14,085 bases of DNA. It comes from Candidatus Daviesbacteria bacterium. GTDB lineage: Bacteria > Patescibacteriota > Microgenomatia > Daviesbacterales > UBA10151. The stretch lies in assembly GCA_016183225.1 (NCBI GenBank), contig JACPEZ010000018.1, forward strand, positions 1 to 14,085, given 5' to 3'. Every line of letters starts with the position of its first letter. The first letter of the stretch is position 1. The position numbers were made by a program, and so were the translations under genes. The notes under the pieces were generated by a model that saw only the letters and a program-made list of their open reading frames with translations, did not search any database and had not been told where the DNA came from. Below are positions 1-6,720 of this stretch, one piece after another.

Positions 1-1107
1 GAAAATGTGACTCATATAGAAGGAAAAGCCACTTTTGTTTCTCCTGATGAGATCGATATTGATGCTCAAAGATTTAAAGCTAAGAAATTTATTATTGCTG
101 CCGGATCAACTGCTACTGTTCCACCGATTGAAAATATACAAGAAGTTGGATATTTAACCCATATTGAGGCGCTGCAGATAAAACAACAGCCAAAAGAGCT
201 TATTGTTATTGGCGCCGGCCCGGTGGGATTGGAATTTGCTCAAATGTATGCCCGGTTTGGGACAAAAGTAACAATTCTTCATCGTGGATCATCTATATTT
301 CGAGGTGAAGAAGAATTAACCGCCAGATTGACAGAAATACTGATCAACGAGGGGATCACGATTAAAACAGGCGTACGAGTTCAATCTGCGCGCAAAGAGG
401 GGGACAAAAAGATTATTTCTTATCTTGTTGATGGAAAACCGGAAGAAATACCAGGGGATGAAATTTTACTTGCTGTTGGCAAAACTCCAAATACCCAAGG
501 ATTACAACTTGATAAAGCTGGAGTTGAGCTTGATGAAAAACAAGCGATAAAAGTAAATCCTCAATTTCAAACTTCTCAACCTCACATTTATGCAGTAGGT
601 GATGTAATAAACTTACCTATCAGGCAAGAACCAACTGCCGGACGCGAAGGAACATTGGCTGCTGAAAACGCTTTGAAAGATACCAGAAACAGCATTGATT
701 ATAACAGCGTTCCCTGGACTATCTTTACCGATCCTCAACTTGCCGGAGTCGGGTTTACTGAAGAAGAGCAAATGAAAAGGTTCGGCACTTGTATGTGTAA
801 GACTGTTTCTTTCAAAGACATCCCTAAAGCTATTATTTTAAACAGAACTGAAGGACTAATTAAAATGGCAATTCATCCGGAAACAAACCCTTCGGCCGGG
901 CTCAGGGCAGGCCAAATTATGGGAGTTCATATACTGGCGCCAAATGCGGGAGAGTTAATTGCAGAAGCGATGGTGCTTATCAAAAATAAAAATACTCTTG
1001 ACGATGTGGTTAATTCCCTGCCGATGTTCCCAACGCTTTCTGAAAGCATTAAAATTGCCGCGCTATCGTTCACAAAAGATATCTCCAAATTAAGCTGCTG
1101 CATCTAA
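1..1107 (+). CDS. merA: Mercuric-reductase-like FAD/NAD(P) disulfide oxidoreductase, 5'-truncated by the window
   Basis: This is the C-terminal three quarters of a class I pyridine nucleotide-disulfide oxidoreductase. The reading frame is open from base 1, so the true start and the redox-active CxxxxC lie outside the window. Visible parts are the FAD-side AAGSTA motif, the NAD(P)H Rossmann loop GAGPVGLEFAQ (near codons 70-80), the second FAD motif YAVGDV and the dimerisation domain beginning at FTDPQLAGVGF. The last residues are LSCCI: a C-terminal vicinal Cys pair is the hallmark of MerA, where it hands Hg(II) to the active site, and dihydrolipoamide dehydrogenases lack it. The stretch GVHILAPNAGELIAEA also resembles MerA. 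I infer NADPH-dependent Hg(II) reduction in the cytoplasm. No merR, merT or merP is visible here. A related flavoprotein of other specificity is the alternative. Confidence 0.82.
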   Translation, partial: ENVTHIEGKATFVSPDEIDIDAQRFKAKKFIIAAGSTATVPPIENIQEVGYLTHIEALQIKQQPKELIVIGAGPVGLEFAQMYARFGTKVTILHRGSSIFRGEEELTARLTEILINEGITIKTGVRVQSARKEGDKKIISYLVDGKPEEIPGDEILLAVGKTPNTQGLQLDKAGVELDEKQAIKVNPQFQTSQPHIYAVGDVINLPIRQEPTAGREGTLAAENALKDTRNSIDYNSVPWTIFTDPQLAGVGFTEEEQMKRFGTCMCKTVSFKDIPKAIILNRTEGLIKMAIHPETNPSAGLRAGQIMGVHILAPNAGELIAEAMVLIKNKNTLDDVVNSLPMFPTLSESIKIAALSFTKDISKLSCCI

Positions 1108-1109
1108 TT

Positions 1110-1289
1110 ATGAACCGTTAGGCAACCTTGGATCTTGCTATTAAAATGCTTTTGGAAGATAAATGAGGTGTTATCTTTTCCTACGCTGAATATCGGGGCT
1201 ACAATCCCAAGAGGATGTTTGCTACAGTAGAAAGTAAGGTGAAAAAAGCCACGCGGGCTGGGTATTGCCAAAGAGAAGATATTAAGTAA
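1110..1289 (+). pseudogene. Possible decayed reading frame between merA and the glutaredoxin gene
   Basis: One frame from the ATG at 1110 to the TAA at 1287-1289 reads as plausible protein interrupted by two stops, TAG at 1119-1121 and TGA at 1164-1166. The segments read ATLDLAIKMLLEDK and, after the second stop, a basic stretch ending AGYCQREDIK. The last part could be a 24-codon ORF from the ATG at 1215, but no ribosome-binding site precedes it at a usable distance. I recognise no family. It may be a gene remnant or simply non-coding spacer; the call rests only on consistent frame and protein-like composition. Confidence 0.25.
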
Positions 1290-1297
1290 AGGAGGTG
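1290..1297 (+). promoter_or_regulatory. Strong Shine-Dalgarno site of the glutaredoxin gene
   Basis: AGGAGGTG lies seven bases before the ATG at 1305. It is the best anti-Shine-Dalgarno match in the window and fixes the start. It contrasts with the many genes here that have no such site. The sequence overlaps the end of the possible gene relic upstream. Confidence 0.85.
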
Positions 1298-1304
1298 GTA
1301 AGTA

Positions 1305-1556
1305 ATGGCAAAAGTAACCATGTATAAAACAACAACCTGTCCATATTGTAAAATGGAGGCCGAGTATTTAAATTCCAAGGGAGTGCAGTTTGAAGAAATT
1401 TATGTTGATCAAAACCCGCAAGCGGCCGAGGAGATGGTGAAAATTTCCGGGCAGATGGGAGTACCATTTACAGTTATTCAGAAAGATGATGGTACCCAGG
1501 TGACAATTTTGGGATTTGACAGGGATAAAATAAATCAAGCTTTGGGGATAAGTTGA
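1305..1556 (+). CDS. Glutaredoxin-like thiol-disulfide protein
   Basis: This 83-residue protein has the glutaredoxin/NrdH fold signature: beta strand KVTMYKT, the redox site C12-P-Y-C15, and the cis-proline loop GVPFT at 52-56, followed by a C-terminal LGFD segment near 69-72. The dithiol CPYC is the classical glutaredoxin site. The length is normal for the family. It should be a cytoplasmic dithiol reductant for ribonucleotide reductase, mixed disulfides or metal-stress targets; the sequence alone does not choose between them. The strong RBS at 1290-1297 decides the start. It follows the mercuric-reductase-like gene on the same strand, which would suit a thiol/metal redox role, but the 197-base gap leaves co-transcription open. 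Confidence 0.88.
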   Translation: MAKVTMYKTTTCPYCKMEAEYLNSKGVQFEEIYVDQNPQAAEEMVKISGQMGVPFTVIQKDDGTQVTILGFDRDKINQALGIS

Positions 1557-1571
1557 TGATATACTAAAAAT
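1557..1571 (+). promoter_or_regulatory. Extended -10 promoter placing the rpiB start at +1 (leaderless)
   Basis: TGA-TATACT (1557-1565) is an extended -10 element, followed by the six bases AAAAAT and then the rpiB ATG at 1572. The expected transcription start therefore falls on the start codon. The element begins directly after the glutaredoxin stop (1554-1556). No -35 match is seen at the usual distance, which extended -10 promoters can do without, and no Shine-Dalgarno site precedes the gene. Confidence 0.55.
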
Positions 1572-2024
1572 ATGATTTATCTGGCTTCTGATCATGCAGG
1601 TTTTGAGTTGAAGGAAAAAGTTAAGGAATTCTTAAAAAAAGAAGGATATGAAATAGAGGATTGCGGCGCGTATAAATTTGATCCTGCGGATGATTACCCG
1701 GCTTTTATTGCCAAGGCAGCAGAAGCCGTATCAAAAAATTCAGACAGTAAGGCAATTATTTTAGGCGGTTCAGGACAGGGAGAAGCAATTGTAGCCAATA
1801 AATTTCCGGGTGTCAGAGCTGCAGTTTTTTACGGTAATCTGGATATAATTCCTTTAGCCAGAGAACATAATAATGCGAATATTCTGTCTTTAGGAGCCAG
1901 ATTTTTGACGGAAGATGAGGTGATTGAGGCGGTCAGACTTTTCCTGGAAACACCTTTCACAGACGAAGAACGGCATGTCAGAAGAATTGAAAAAATTAAA
2001 AAGATTGAGGAAGGATTGAAATGA
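1572..2024 (+). CDS. rpiB: Ribose-5-phosphate isomerase B (RpiB/LacA/LacB family)
   Basis: This 150-residue protein interconverts ribose 5-phosphate and ribulose 5-phosphate in the non-oxidative pentose phosphate pathway. The N-terminal ASDHAG holds the sugar-binding D7 and H8. The anion loop is GGSGQGEAIVANK (about 65-77). This is the mycobacterial type, where Glu (here E71) replaces the catalytic Cys of the E. coli enzyme as the base. AREHNNANILSLGAR (about 96-110) carries the family's His, Asn and Arg. Length is normal. The start is supported by the promoter arrangement at 1557-1571 rather than an RBS. It overlaps the next gene by four bases (ATGA), and transketolase subunits follow, so the pathway context agrees. 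Confidence 0.93.
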   Translation: MIYLASDHAGFELKEKVKEFLKKEGYEIEDCGAYKFDPADDYPAFIAKAAEAVSKNSDSKAIILGGSGQGEAIVANKFPGVRAAVFYGNLDIIPLAREHNNANILSLGARFLTEDEVIEAVRLFLETPFTDEERHVRRIEKIKKIEEGLK

Positions 2025-2680
2025 GTGATTTTGTGTGTGAAATTCCCAATGATCACGAGAAGCCGCGGATTGTCGATAGAGTGGCTATTTTTGGTTTTGC
2101 CGATGCGCCCGAGGATAGCGACTTATACAAAGATGCCTTTGCCGTATCAAAGGCAGTAGCAGAATGCGGCTATACAGTGGTTAACGGAGGGGGGCCGGGT
2201 GTGATGAGGGCAGCTACCGAAGGGGCCAGGAGCGGAGGCGGCAAAGTTATCGGAGTAACTTTTAAACCCAAAGAAACCACCGGTTTTGAAGGAAAAGATC
2301 CTCAAAACCGTCCTGACAAAGAGATTGAAACACCCAATTATCTGGAAAGAACTCTCAAGCTTTTGCAGCTTGGGCAGGTTTATGTGGTATTTGACGGAGG
2401 GACAGGAACTTTGTCGGAATTTGGTATGGCCTGGGGTTTGGCCAGATTATATTTTGGGCATCACAAACCTTTAATTTTATACGGACATTTCTGGAATGAG
2501 ATTATAGAAACCATCAGAAAACATATGTATCTACGCCAAGCCGATCTGGAAGTTTTTAAAATAGCCAATTCCCCGCATGAAGTATTAATGGAGATTACCG
2601 ATTTTGGGAAAGAAATTGCCGAAGGTAAACACGTGCATCTGGCTGTATCCAGCAACGGAGAGGAGGCCTTTACTATTTAA
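2021..2680 (+). CDS. LOG-family (TIGR00730-like) nucleotide-binding protein
   Basis: The 219-residue protein has the Rossmann-like fold of the LOG ('lysine decarboxylase-like') family. GGGPGVM at 56-62 corresponds to the family's Gly-rich loop, and DGGTGTLSE at 125-133 to its PGGxGTxxE signature with the leading Pro replaced by Asp and the catalytic Glu (E133) kept. R110 in NYLERT matches the expected catalytic arginine region. Characterised members are phosphoribohydrolases that split nucleoside 5'-monophosphates into base and ribose 5-phosphate. That product would suit this position between ribose-5-phosphate isomerase and transketolase, but substrate is inferred. A good RBS (GAGGAAGGA, 2007-2014) lies six bases before the ATG, and the ATGA overlap with rpiB implies translational coupling. 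Confidence 0.82.
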   Translation: MSDFVCEIPNDHEKPRIVDRVAIFGFADAPEDSDLYKDAFAVSKAVAECGYTVVNGGGPGVMRAATEGARSGGGKVIGVTFKPKETTGFEGKDPQNRPDKEIETPNYLERTLKLLQLGQVYVVFDGGTGTLSEFGMAWGLARLYFGHHKPLILYGHFWNEIIETIRKHMYLRQADLEVFKIANSPHEVLMEITDFGKEIAEGKHVHLAVSSNGEEAFTI

Positions 2681-2681
2681 T

Positions 2682-3539
2682 ATGCCGCTTGTAGCTTCTG
2701 ATATCCAAAAACTGGAGACAAAAGCCAATTTAATCCGTCAGGATATTATCAAAATGCTGCTTGAAGCAGGCTCTGGCCATTCGGCCGGTCCTCTTGGAAT
2801 GGCCGATGTATTTACGGCTTTGTATTTTAATGTTTTAAACCATGATCCGGCAAAGCCGGACTGGAGCGAGCGGGACAGGCTGGTTTTGTCCAATGGCCAT
2901 ATTTGCCCGGTGTTATATGCCACTTTAGCCCATGCCGGATATTTTCCCTTATCTGAACTGAAAACTTTGCGAAAACTGGGTACCAGATTGCAGGGTCATC
3001 CTCACAGAAGTGCCCTGCCGGGTCTGGAAACAACTTCCGGACCTCTGGGCTCCGGACTTTCCCAGGCTTGCGGCATGGCTTTGGCTGGATTAATGGATAA
3101 AAGTAAATGGTGGGTTTATTGTTTAACTTCGGACGGGGAGCATGATGCGGGCAATACTTGGGAAGCTATCATGTTTGCCGGAAAAAACAAACTTAATAAT
3201 TTAACAGTCATAATTGACAGAAATAATATCCAGATTGATGGCTTTACGGAAAATATTATGCCGCTTGAACCCTTAAAGCAAAAATATGAGGCTTTTGGCT
3301 GGCATGTTTTGGAAATTGACGGGCACAATTTTGAAGAAATTATTGACTCCTGCAACAAGGCTAAAACAATTTTCAACCAGCCGGTTTGCATTATTGCCCA
3401 TACCATTCCGGGAAAAGGAGTAGATTTTATGGAAAAAGATTATAAATGGCATGGAGTACCGCCTGATGAAAAACAGGCCAAGCAAGCTTTAGCAGAACTT
3501 CGAACTTTGCAGGGCAAAATCAGGAGCGAACATGAGTAA
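2682..3539 (+). CDS. tktN: Transketolase, N-terminal (thiamine-diphosphate pyrophosphate-binding) subunit
   Basis: This is the first half of a split transketolase. The 285 residues begin MPLVASDIQKLETKANLIRQ, the normal start of the family. Landmarks are GSGHSAGPLG (30-39), NGH (71-73), GHPH (105-108), GPLGSGLSQ (120-128) and the ThDP/metal motif, here SDGEHDAGNTW (150-160), ending in D-R-N-N (179-182). The usual first Gly of GDG is Ser. With the second subunit it moves two-carbon ketol units between sugar phosphates. I chose the ATG at 2682, one base after the previous stop, because an upstream in-frame ATG at 2604 lies inside the LOG gene and adds no family sequence. AGGAGG at 2661-2666 is 15 bases away, rather far. 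The 3' end overlaps a small ORF. Confidence 0.92.
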   Translation: MPLVASDIQKLETKANLIRQDIIKMLLEAGSGHSAGPLGMADVFTALYFNVLNHDPAKPDWSERDRLVLSNGHICPVLYATLAHAGYFPLSELKTLRKLGTRLQGHPHRSALPGLETTSGPLGSGLSQACGMALAGLMDKSKWWVYCLTSDGEHDAGNTWEAIMFAGKNKLNNLTVIIDRNNIQIDGFTENIMPLEPLKQKYEAFGWHVLEIDGHNFEEIIDSCNKAKTIFNQPVCIIAHTIPGKGVDFMEKDYKWHGVPPDEKQAKQALAELRTLQGKIRSEHE

Positions 3540-3618
3540 ATACTTTCCAATGAATAAAAAGTCGTTTGTTATTATTGTTATTTTAATCTTATTAATCTGG
3601 ATTCTAGATATGATATAA
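3532..3618 (+). CDS. 28-residue single-span membrane peptide between the transketolase subunits
   Basis: A short ORF starts at the ATG at 3532, overlapping the end of the first transketolase subunit by eight bases in another frame, and stops at 3616-3618. AGGAG (3522-3526) is five bases before it, a better-placed site than that of several larger genes nearby. The peptide has a short basic N-terminus (MSKYFPMNKKS) followed by about 16 hydrophobic residues (FVIIVILILLIWIL), enough for one membrane span with Nin orientation. No family is recognised. It may be a real small membrane protein or a chance AT-rich ORF; position, RBS and clean hydrophobic segment favour the former. Confidence 0.5.
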   Translation: MSKYFPMNKKSFVIIVILILLIWILDMI

Positions 3619-3639
3619 ACAAAATATTAAAAGGAGATT

Positions 3640-4629
3640 ATGATTAATCAAAATGTAAAATTAAACCCAAAGTTATTTGACAAAGATATTGAGCAAGTGC
3701 CGTCCAGAAATGGATATGGGGAAGGTTTAGTAATCGCAGGGGAGGAAAATCCCAATGTGGTGGCTTTATGCGCTGATTTAACAGAAAGTACCAGAACCCA
3801 AGCTTTTAAAGATAAATTTCCCGAAAGATTTGTGGAAATAGGAGTGGCCGAGCAAAATTTAGCAACTATAGCCTCGGGCATGGCAGCAGCGGGCAAGATT
3901 CCTTTTATAACATCTTATGCCATGTTTTCACCCGGCAGGAATTGGGAACAAATTCGCACTACTATTTGTTATAATGATGTTCCGGTTAAAATAATCGGTT
4001 CCCATGCCGGTATTTCCGTGGGGCCGGACGGGGCCACTCATCAAGCCTTGGAAGATATGGCTATTACACGGGTTTTACCCAACATGGTGGTAATTTGTCC
4101 TTGTGATGCAATAGAAGCTAAAAAAGTTACACTAGCCATAGCCAAAACCAAAGAGCCTTCTTATATCAGGCTGTCCCGGGAAGGAGTGCCGGTTATTACT
4201 ACAGAAGAGACCCCTTTTGAAATTGGCAAGGCAGAAGTTTTTCATGAGGGTAAAGATATAGCAATTATTGCCTGTGGACAAATGGTATATAGAGCTTTGC
4301 AGGCTGCTAAAGACTTAGAAGAGAGTAAAATTAGTGTTCGAGTAATAAATTGCCACACTATTAAACCTTTGGATAAGGATACCATATTAAAAGCTGCGGA
4401 AGATTGCGGGGCAATAGTCACAGTAGAAGAACATCAGGTTAACGGGGGTTTGGGCTCGGCAGTGGCAGAGTTAGTTTCCCAAAACTTTCCTGTGCCCATA
4501 AAAATTATCGGGGTGAAAGATAGATTTGGTGAGAGCGGCGAGCCCAATGAACTTCTGGAAAAATTCGGCCTGACTACTGATGCCATTATCAAATCCGTCA
4601 CTTCCGTTTTGCGAATGAAAGAAAAGTAA
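3640..4629 (+). CDS. tktC: Transketolase, C-terminal (pyrimidine-binding plus C-terminal domain) subunit
   Basis: The 329-residue second half of the split transketolase contains the pyrimidine-binding domain followed by the transketolase C-terminal domain from about residue 195. VEIGVAEQN (66-73) supplies the glutamate (E71) that activates thiamine diphosphate. SYAMFSPGRNWEQIR (92-106), HAGISVGPDGATHQ (122-135) and the C-terminal VEEHQVNGGLGSA are characteristic. It acts with the upstream subunit as the complete enzyme. The start has AAGGAG at 3631-3636, only three bases before the ATG, a tight spacing. It ends one base before the stop of the convergent gene on the other strand, and no terminator hairpin is visible there. 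Confidence 0.93.
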   Translation: MINQNVKLNPKLFDKDIEQVPSRNGYGEGLVIAGEENPNVVALCADLTESTRTQAFKDKFPERFVEIGVAEQNLATIASGMAAAGKIPFITSYAMFSPGRNWEQIRTTICYNDVPVKIIGSHAGISVGPDGATHQALEDMAITRVLPNMVVICPCDAIEAKKVTLAIAKTKEPSYIRLSREGVPVITTEETPFEIGKAEVFHEGKDIAIIACGQMVYRALQAAKDLEESKISVRVINCHTIKPLDKDTILKAAEDCGAIVTVEEHQVNGGLGSAVAELVSQNFPVPIKIIGVKDRFGESGEPNELLEKFGLTTDAIIKSVTSVLRMKEK

Positions 4630-4630
4630 T

Positions 4631-5371
4631 TTAAGGAGAAAGCAAGTCAATAATACGAGTAAGCAATGATTGTTCCGTATTTATCAATTCTCCGGTATCT
4701 GCTGAGACTAGCGCCGTAATAGGACGATCCACCGGAATAAATCCTAACAGATTAAACTGCTTAATTCCGGGAATTTCATAAACAGGGATGTTATTTTTAA
4801 GGCCCAGTTGGATGACTTGGGCGGCACTTGTTGCTTCTCTAATGGCCGGCGCCCCCAAACGGGAAATCACATTGGCTGCCAGCATATTTTGAACTGCCTG
4901 ATCAGGCAAAACTGTGACAACTTTAGTGCCTGCCGGAGTAGTTACTGTTAATTGATTGGTGTTTAAATCAACCTGTAAGGGGAAATTGGAAGAAACTGTG
5001 GCAATTTTTATTTTGAAAAGTTCCTGCTCCGGTACTCCTTCTCCTTCTTCTGTTTCTGCTTTGATAGTAGTTCTACCGTTTCTTGTTTCATATCTGACTT
5101 TCACCCCGCCGGAGTAAACATCAATTCTTTGTCTATCGTCTTTAACCTCTGTTTTAATTTTTTCATCCTCACTAAATTTAGTTTCTGTTTTGGTTTCTGT
5201 TTTTTGCTCATCTGAACCGCTGCCGGAGCGATCATCATCGTCTTCTCCCTGATGGGCAATCATCACCCCTTTGGTATTAGGGTTGGGTTGGTTGACTAAA
5301 ACAACTGTACCCAAAGCTATGACTATCACCAAAACTAAAATTACCGGAATGTGAATAAAGCCTTTGTTCAT
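4631..5371 (-). CDS. Membrane-anchored extracytoplasmic protein of unknown function
   Basis: The 246 residues start with a short basic N-terminus and one hydrophobic segment (about 5-27), followed by an acidic, charged linker (about 42-82) and a folded region to the end. The region ends LLGFIPVDRP...ADTGELI, a pattern I associate with conserved hypothetical surface proteins of Microgenomates genomes; I cannot name a family. There are no cysteines and no catalytic motif that I can see. Predicted topology is cytoplasmic N-terminus with the bulk outside. The start overlaps the stop of the ferric-reductase-like gene as ATGA, so the two are surely one operon, and this protein may be an extracytoplasmic partner of the heme protein. 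No Shine-Dalgarno site precedes it, consistent with translational coupling. Confidence 0.75.
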   Translation of the reverse strand: MNKGFIHIPVILVLVIVIALGTVVLVNQPNPNTKGVMIAHQGEDDDDRSGSGSDEQKTETKTETKFSEDEKIKTEVKDDRQRIDVYSGGVKVRYETRNGRTTIKAETEEGEGVPEQELFKIKIATVSSNFPLQVDLNTNQLTVTTPAGTKVVTVLPDQAVQNMLAANVISRLGAPAIREATSAAQVIQLGLKNNIPVYEIPGIKQFNLLGFIPVDRPITALVSADTGELINTEQSLLTRIIDLLSP

Positions 5372-5943
5372 TTTTTAACAGGCATTAATAAAATTAATAC
5401 TCTTAAGACTATTACCAGTATAGCAAAAACAAAAGTAATTTGACCCAGTAATCTTTTTATTACCAAAACTCCACCCACCTGTTCCATCAAATAAAAATGG
5501 CTTACAGCCAAAGCCATGGCTAAGTAAGAGGTTAGTTGAACAGCTTTCCAAACCTTGGGAGAAAGTTTAGTTAAGGCTTTTTGATTAGAGGTCATAGTCA
5601 CCAAAAACAAAATTATCAGTGCCAAAATACCGGATAAAATACCCGGAGAAATTAAACTAATTTTTTTATAATAAATCAAGACCAATCCCCCATGAACCAA
5701 GGCTATTAGAAAGCTGGCAATACCCCAAAATTTGCGGTGGGTTTTTAATGGTTCTAGTGCGGGAAAAATTCTGCTTAAAGGTCCTACTGCCAAAGTTATC
5801 CCCAGTAAAGTAATGGCCAACAGGCCGGTGTTTTTGACCATCTCGCTTGGTGAGATTTTGCCAAAATTATAGAAAAAGAAAAAAAGTAAAAATAAGCCAA
5901 CAGGCACGCCCCAATCCAGCAAGCGATTTTTTGCAGTTGACAT
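5368..5943 (-). CDS. Ferric-reductase-like / MsrQ-YedZ-like heme membrane protein
   Basis: This 191-residue protein has about six membrane spans and the ferric-reductase-like transmembrane layout of MsrQ (YedZ). TGLLAITLLGITLAVGPLSR (39-58) and KTHRKFWGIASFLIALVHG (68-86) match the first half of the family, and a helix ending AVSHFYL carries a second conserved His. H84 and H149 are likely heme b ligands. The conserved His thirteen residues before H149 is Gln136. MsrQ passes electrons from quinones or flavin to the extracytoplasmic methionine sulfoxide reductase MsrP, but no msrP is in the window. I placed the start at 5943 because AGGAG (5949-5953) precedes it by five bases and would lie inside the coding region if the upstream ATG (5961) were used. 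Confidence 0.8.
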   Translation of the reverse strand: MSTAKNRLLDWGVPVGLFLLFFFFYNFGKISPSEMVKNTGLLAITLLGITLAVGPLSRIFPALEPLKTHRKFWGIASFLIALVHGGLVLIYYKKISLISPGILSGILALIILFLVTMTSNQKALTKLSPKVWKAVQLTSYLAMALAVSHFYLMEQVGGVLVIKRLLGQITFVFAILVIVLRVLILLMPVKK

Positions 5944-5989
5944 TTGATCTCCTGATTTCATACTATGACCTTAGTGGAAGATTTGTCAA
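5937..5989. promoter_or_regulatory. Divergent promoters sharing one -10 region (ferric-reductase-like gene / wrbA)
   Basis: Plus strand: TTGACA at 5937-5942, an 18-base spacer, TACTAT at 5961-5966. Minus strand: TTGACA (reading 5989 to 5984), an 18-base spacer, TAGTAT (5965 to 5960). The two -10 hexamers overlap by five bases, so RNA polymerase could occupy only one promoter at a time. The minus transcript should begin about 5953 with AGGAG just before the ATG at 5943; the plus transcript should begin about 5973, next to a GTG at 5974. The plus -35 also covers the start codon of the minus gene. Confidence 0.6.
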
Positions 5990-6624
5990 CTTTTAAAATT
6001 CTAATTGTTTTTTACTCATTCACCGGCCACACGGCCAAGCTGGCCGAATATATTGCCGAGGGGGCCAGGGAAATTGACGGAGCCCAAGTTGAAATAAAGC
6101 AAGTGCCGGAAATTGTCCCGGAACTGAAAGAAAAAAGAAAATCGTTTGCCCATATTCCTATTGCCACCATTGAAGATTTAACATCTGCCGATGGGGTGGC
6201 TTTTGGCACGCCGGTTCATTTTGGCAGCTTTGCCAGCCAATTAAAGCAATTTATCGATCAACTCTCGCCTGTTTTTATTAAAGGGACTATGGTGGGAAAG
6301 CCGGCTGCCTTTTTTTGTACCGCCGGCTCTATGCACGGAGGGGAAGAGGCGGCTTTGATTTCTACTATGATACCCTTGTTAAATTTAGGCATGATCCCTA
6401 TTGGAGTGCCATACCCAATTCAGGGGGAAGGTTCTGATTTTGATGCGGGGAGCCCTTATGGGGCGGTTTTTGTGTCCGGCCATAAAGGGGATCAGGAAAT
6501 TAGCGAGGGTGACAAAAAAATTGCCAGGATTTTGGGAAAAAGACTTTCTGCCATGGCCAAGATTATCAAGTTCGGCTGCGCCAACTTCCCCCAATGCTCC
6601 TTCCTCTCCAGTAAATATGAATAA
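5965..6624 (+). CDS. wrbA: WrbA-like flavodoxin-family NAD(P)H:quinone oxidoreductase
   Basis: The 219-residue cytoplasmic flavoprotein matches WrbA. The FMN phosphate loop is SFTGHT (18-23). FGTPVHFGSFASQLKQFIDQ (80-99) and FFCTAGSMHGGEEAALIST (116-134) follow the WrbA pattern, and GMIPIGVPY (142-150) completes the flavin site. Family enzymes reduce quinones by two electrons and protect against redox cycling. The last 18 or so residues, with two extra Cys, go beyond the usual end and are not recognisable. The start is uncertain: ATG at 5965 has no RBS, while the GTG at 5974 would sit at the predicted transcription start of the promoter at 5937-5966, giving MEDLSTFKILIVFYS. Divergent transcription with the heme protein suggests linked redox control. 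Confidence 0.87.
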   Translation: MTLVEDLSTFKILIVFYSFTGHTAKLAEYIAEGAREIDGAQVEIKQVPEIVPELKEKRKSFAHIPIATIEDLTSADGVAFGTPVHFGSFASQLKQFIDQLSPVFIKGTMVGKPAAFFCTAGSMHGGEEAALISTMIPLLNLGMIPIGVPYPIQGEGSDFDAGSPYGAVFVSGHKGDQEISEGDKKIARILGKRLSAMAKIIKFGCANFPQCSFLSSKYE

Positions 6625-6653
6625 ATCTGCTTTATTGTCGGGTGGCGATCGTC

Positions 6654-6672
6654 TTCCACCCGAAAGGTGGAA
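6654..6672. terminator. Hairpin between convergent wrbA and VIT-like genes, probable terminator
   Basis: TTCCACC-CGAAA-GGTGGAA forms a seven-base-pair stem with a five-base loop, between two genes that point at each other (stops at 6624 and 6721). The 3' flank is T-rich but interrupted by G, so termination may be weak. GGGTGG at 6640-6645 could pair instead with CCACCC at 6656-6661, giving an alternative fold. The AT-only inverted repeat at 6696-6714 adds little stability. Confidence 0.45.
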
Positions 6673-6720
6673 TTGCGTTTGCGTTTGGACTGCCGTTAAA
6701 AAATAATTTTTTAATCATTT

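Noticed and set aside
2604..2681. Upstream in-frame start for the transketolase N subunit
   Set aside because: It would add 26 residues read out of the LOG gene's coding region that resemble nothing in transketolases; the ATG at 2682 gives the normal N-terminus.
6401..6706. Possible frameshift extending WrbA into an overlapping frame that runs past its stop
   Set aside because: The extension shows no WrbA sequence and the conserved WrbA core is complete in one frame.
6696..6714. AT-only inverted repeat TTAAAAAA/TTTTTTAA
   Set aside because: A stem of A-T pairs with a three-base loop is expected in AT-rich spacer and is too weak to call a terminator on its own.
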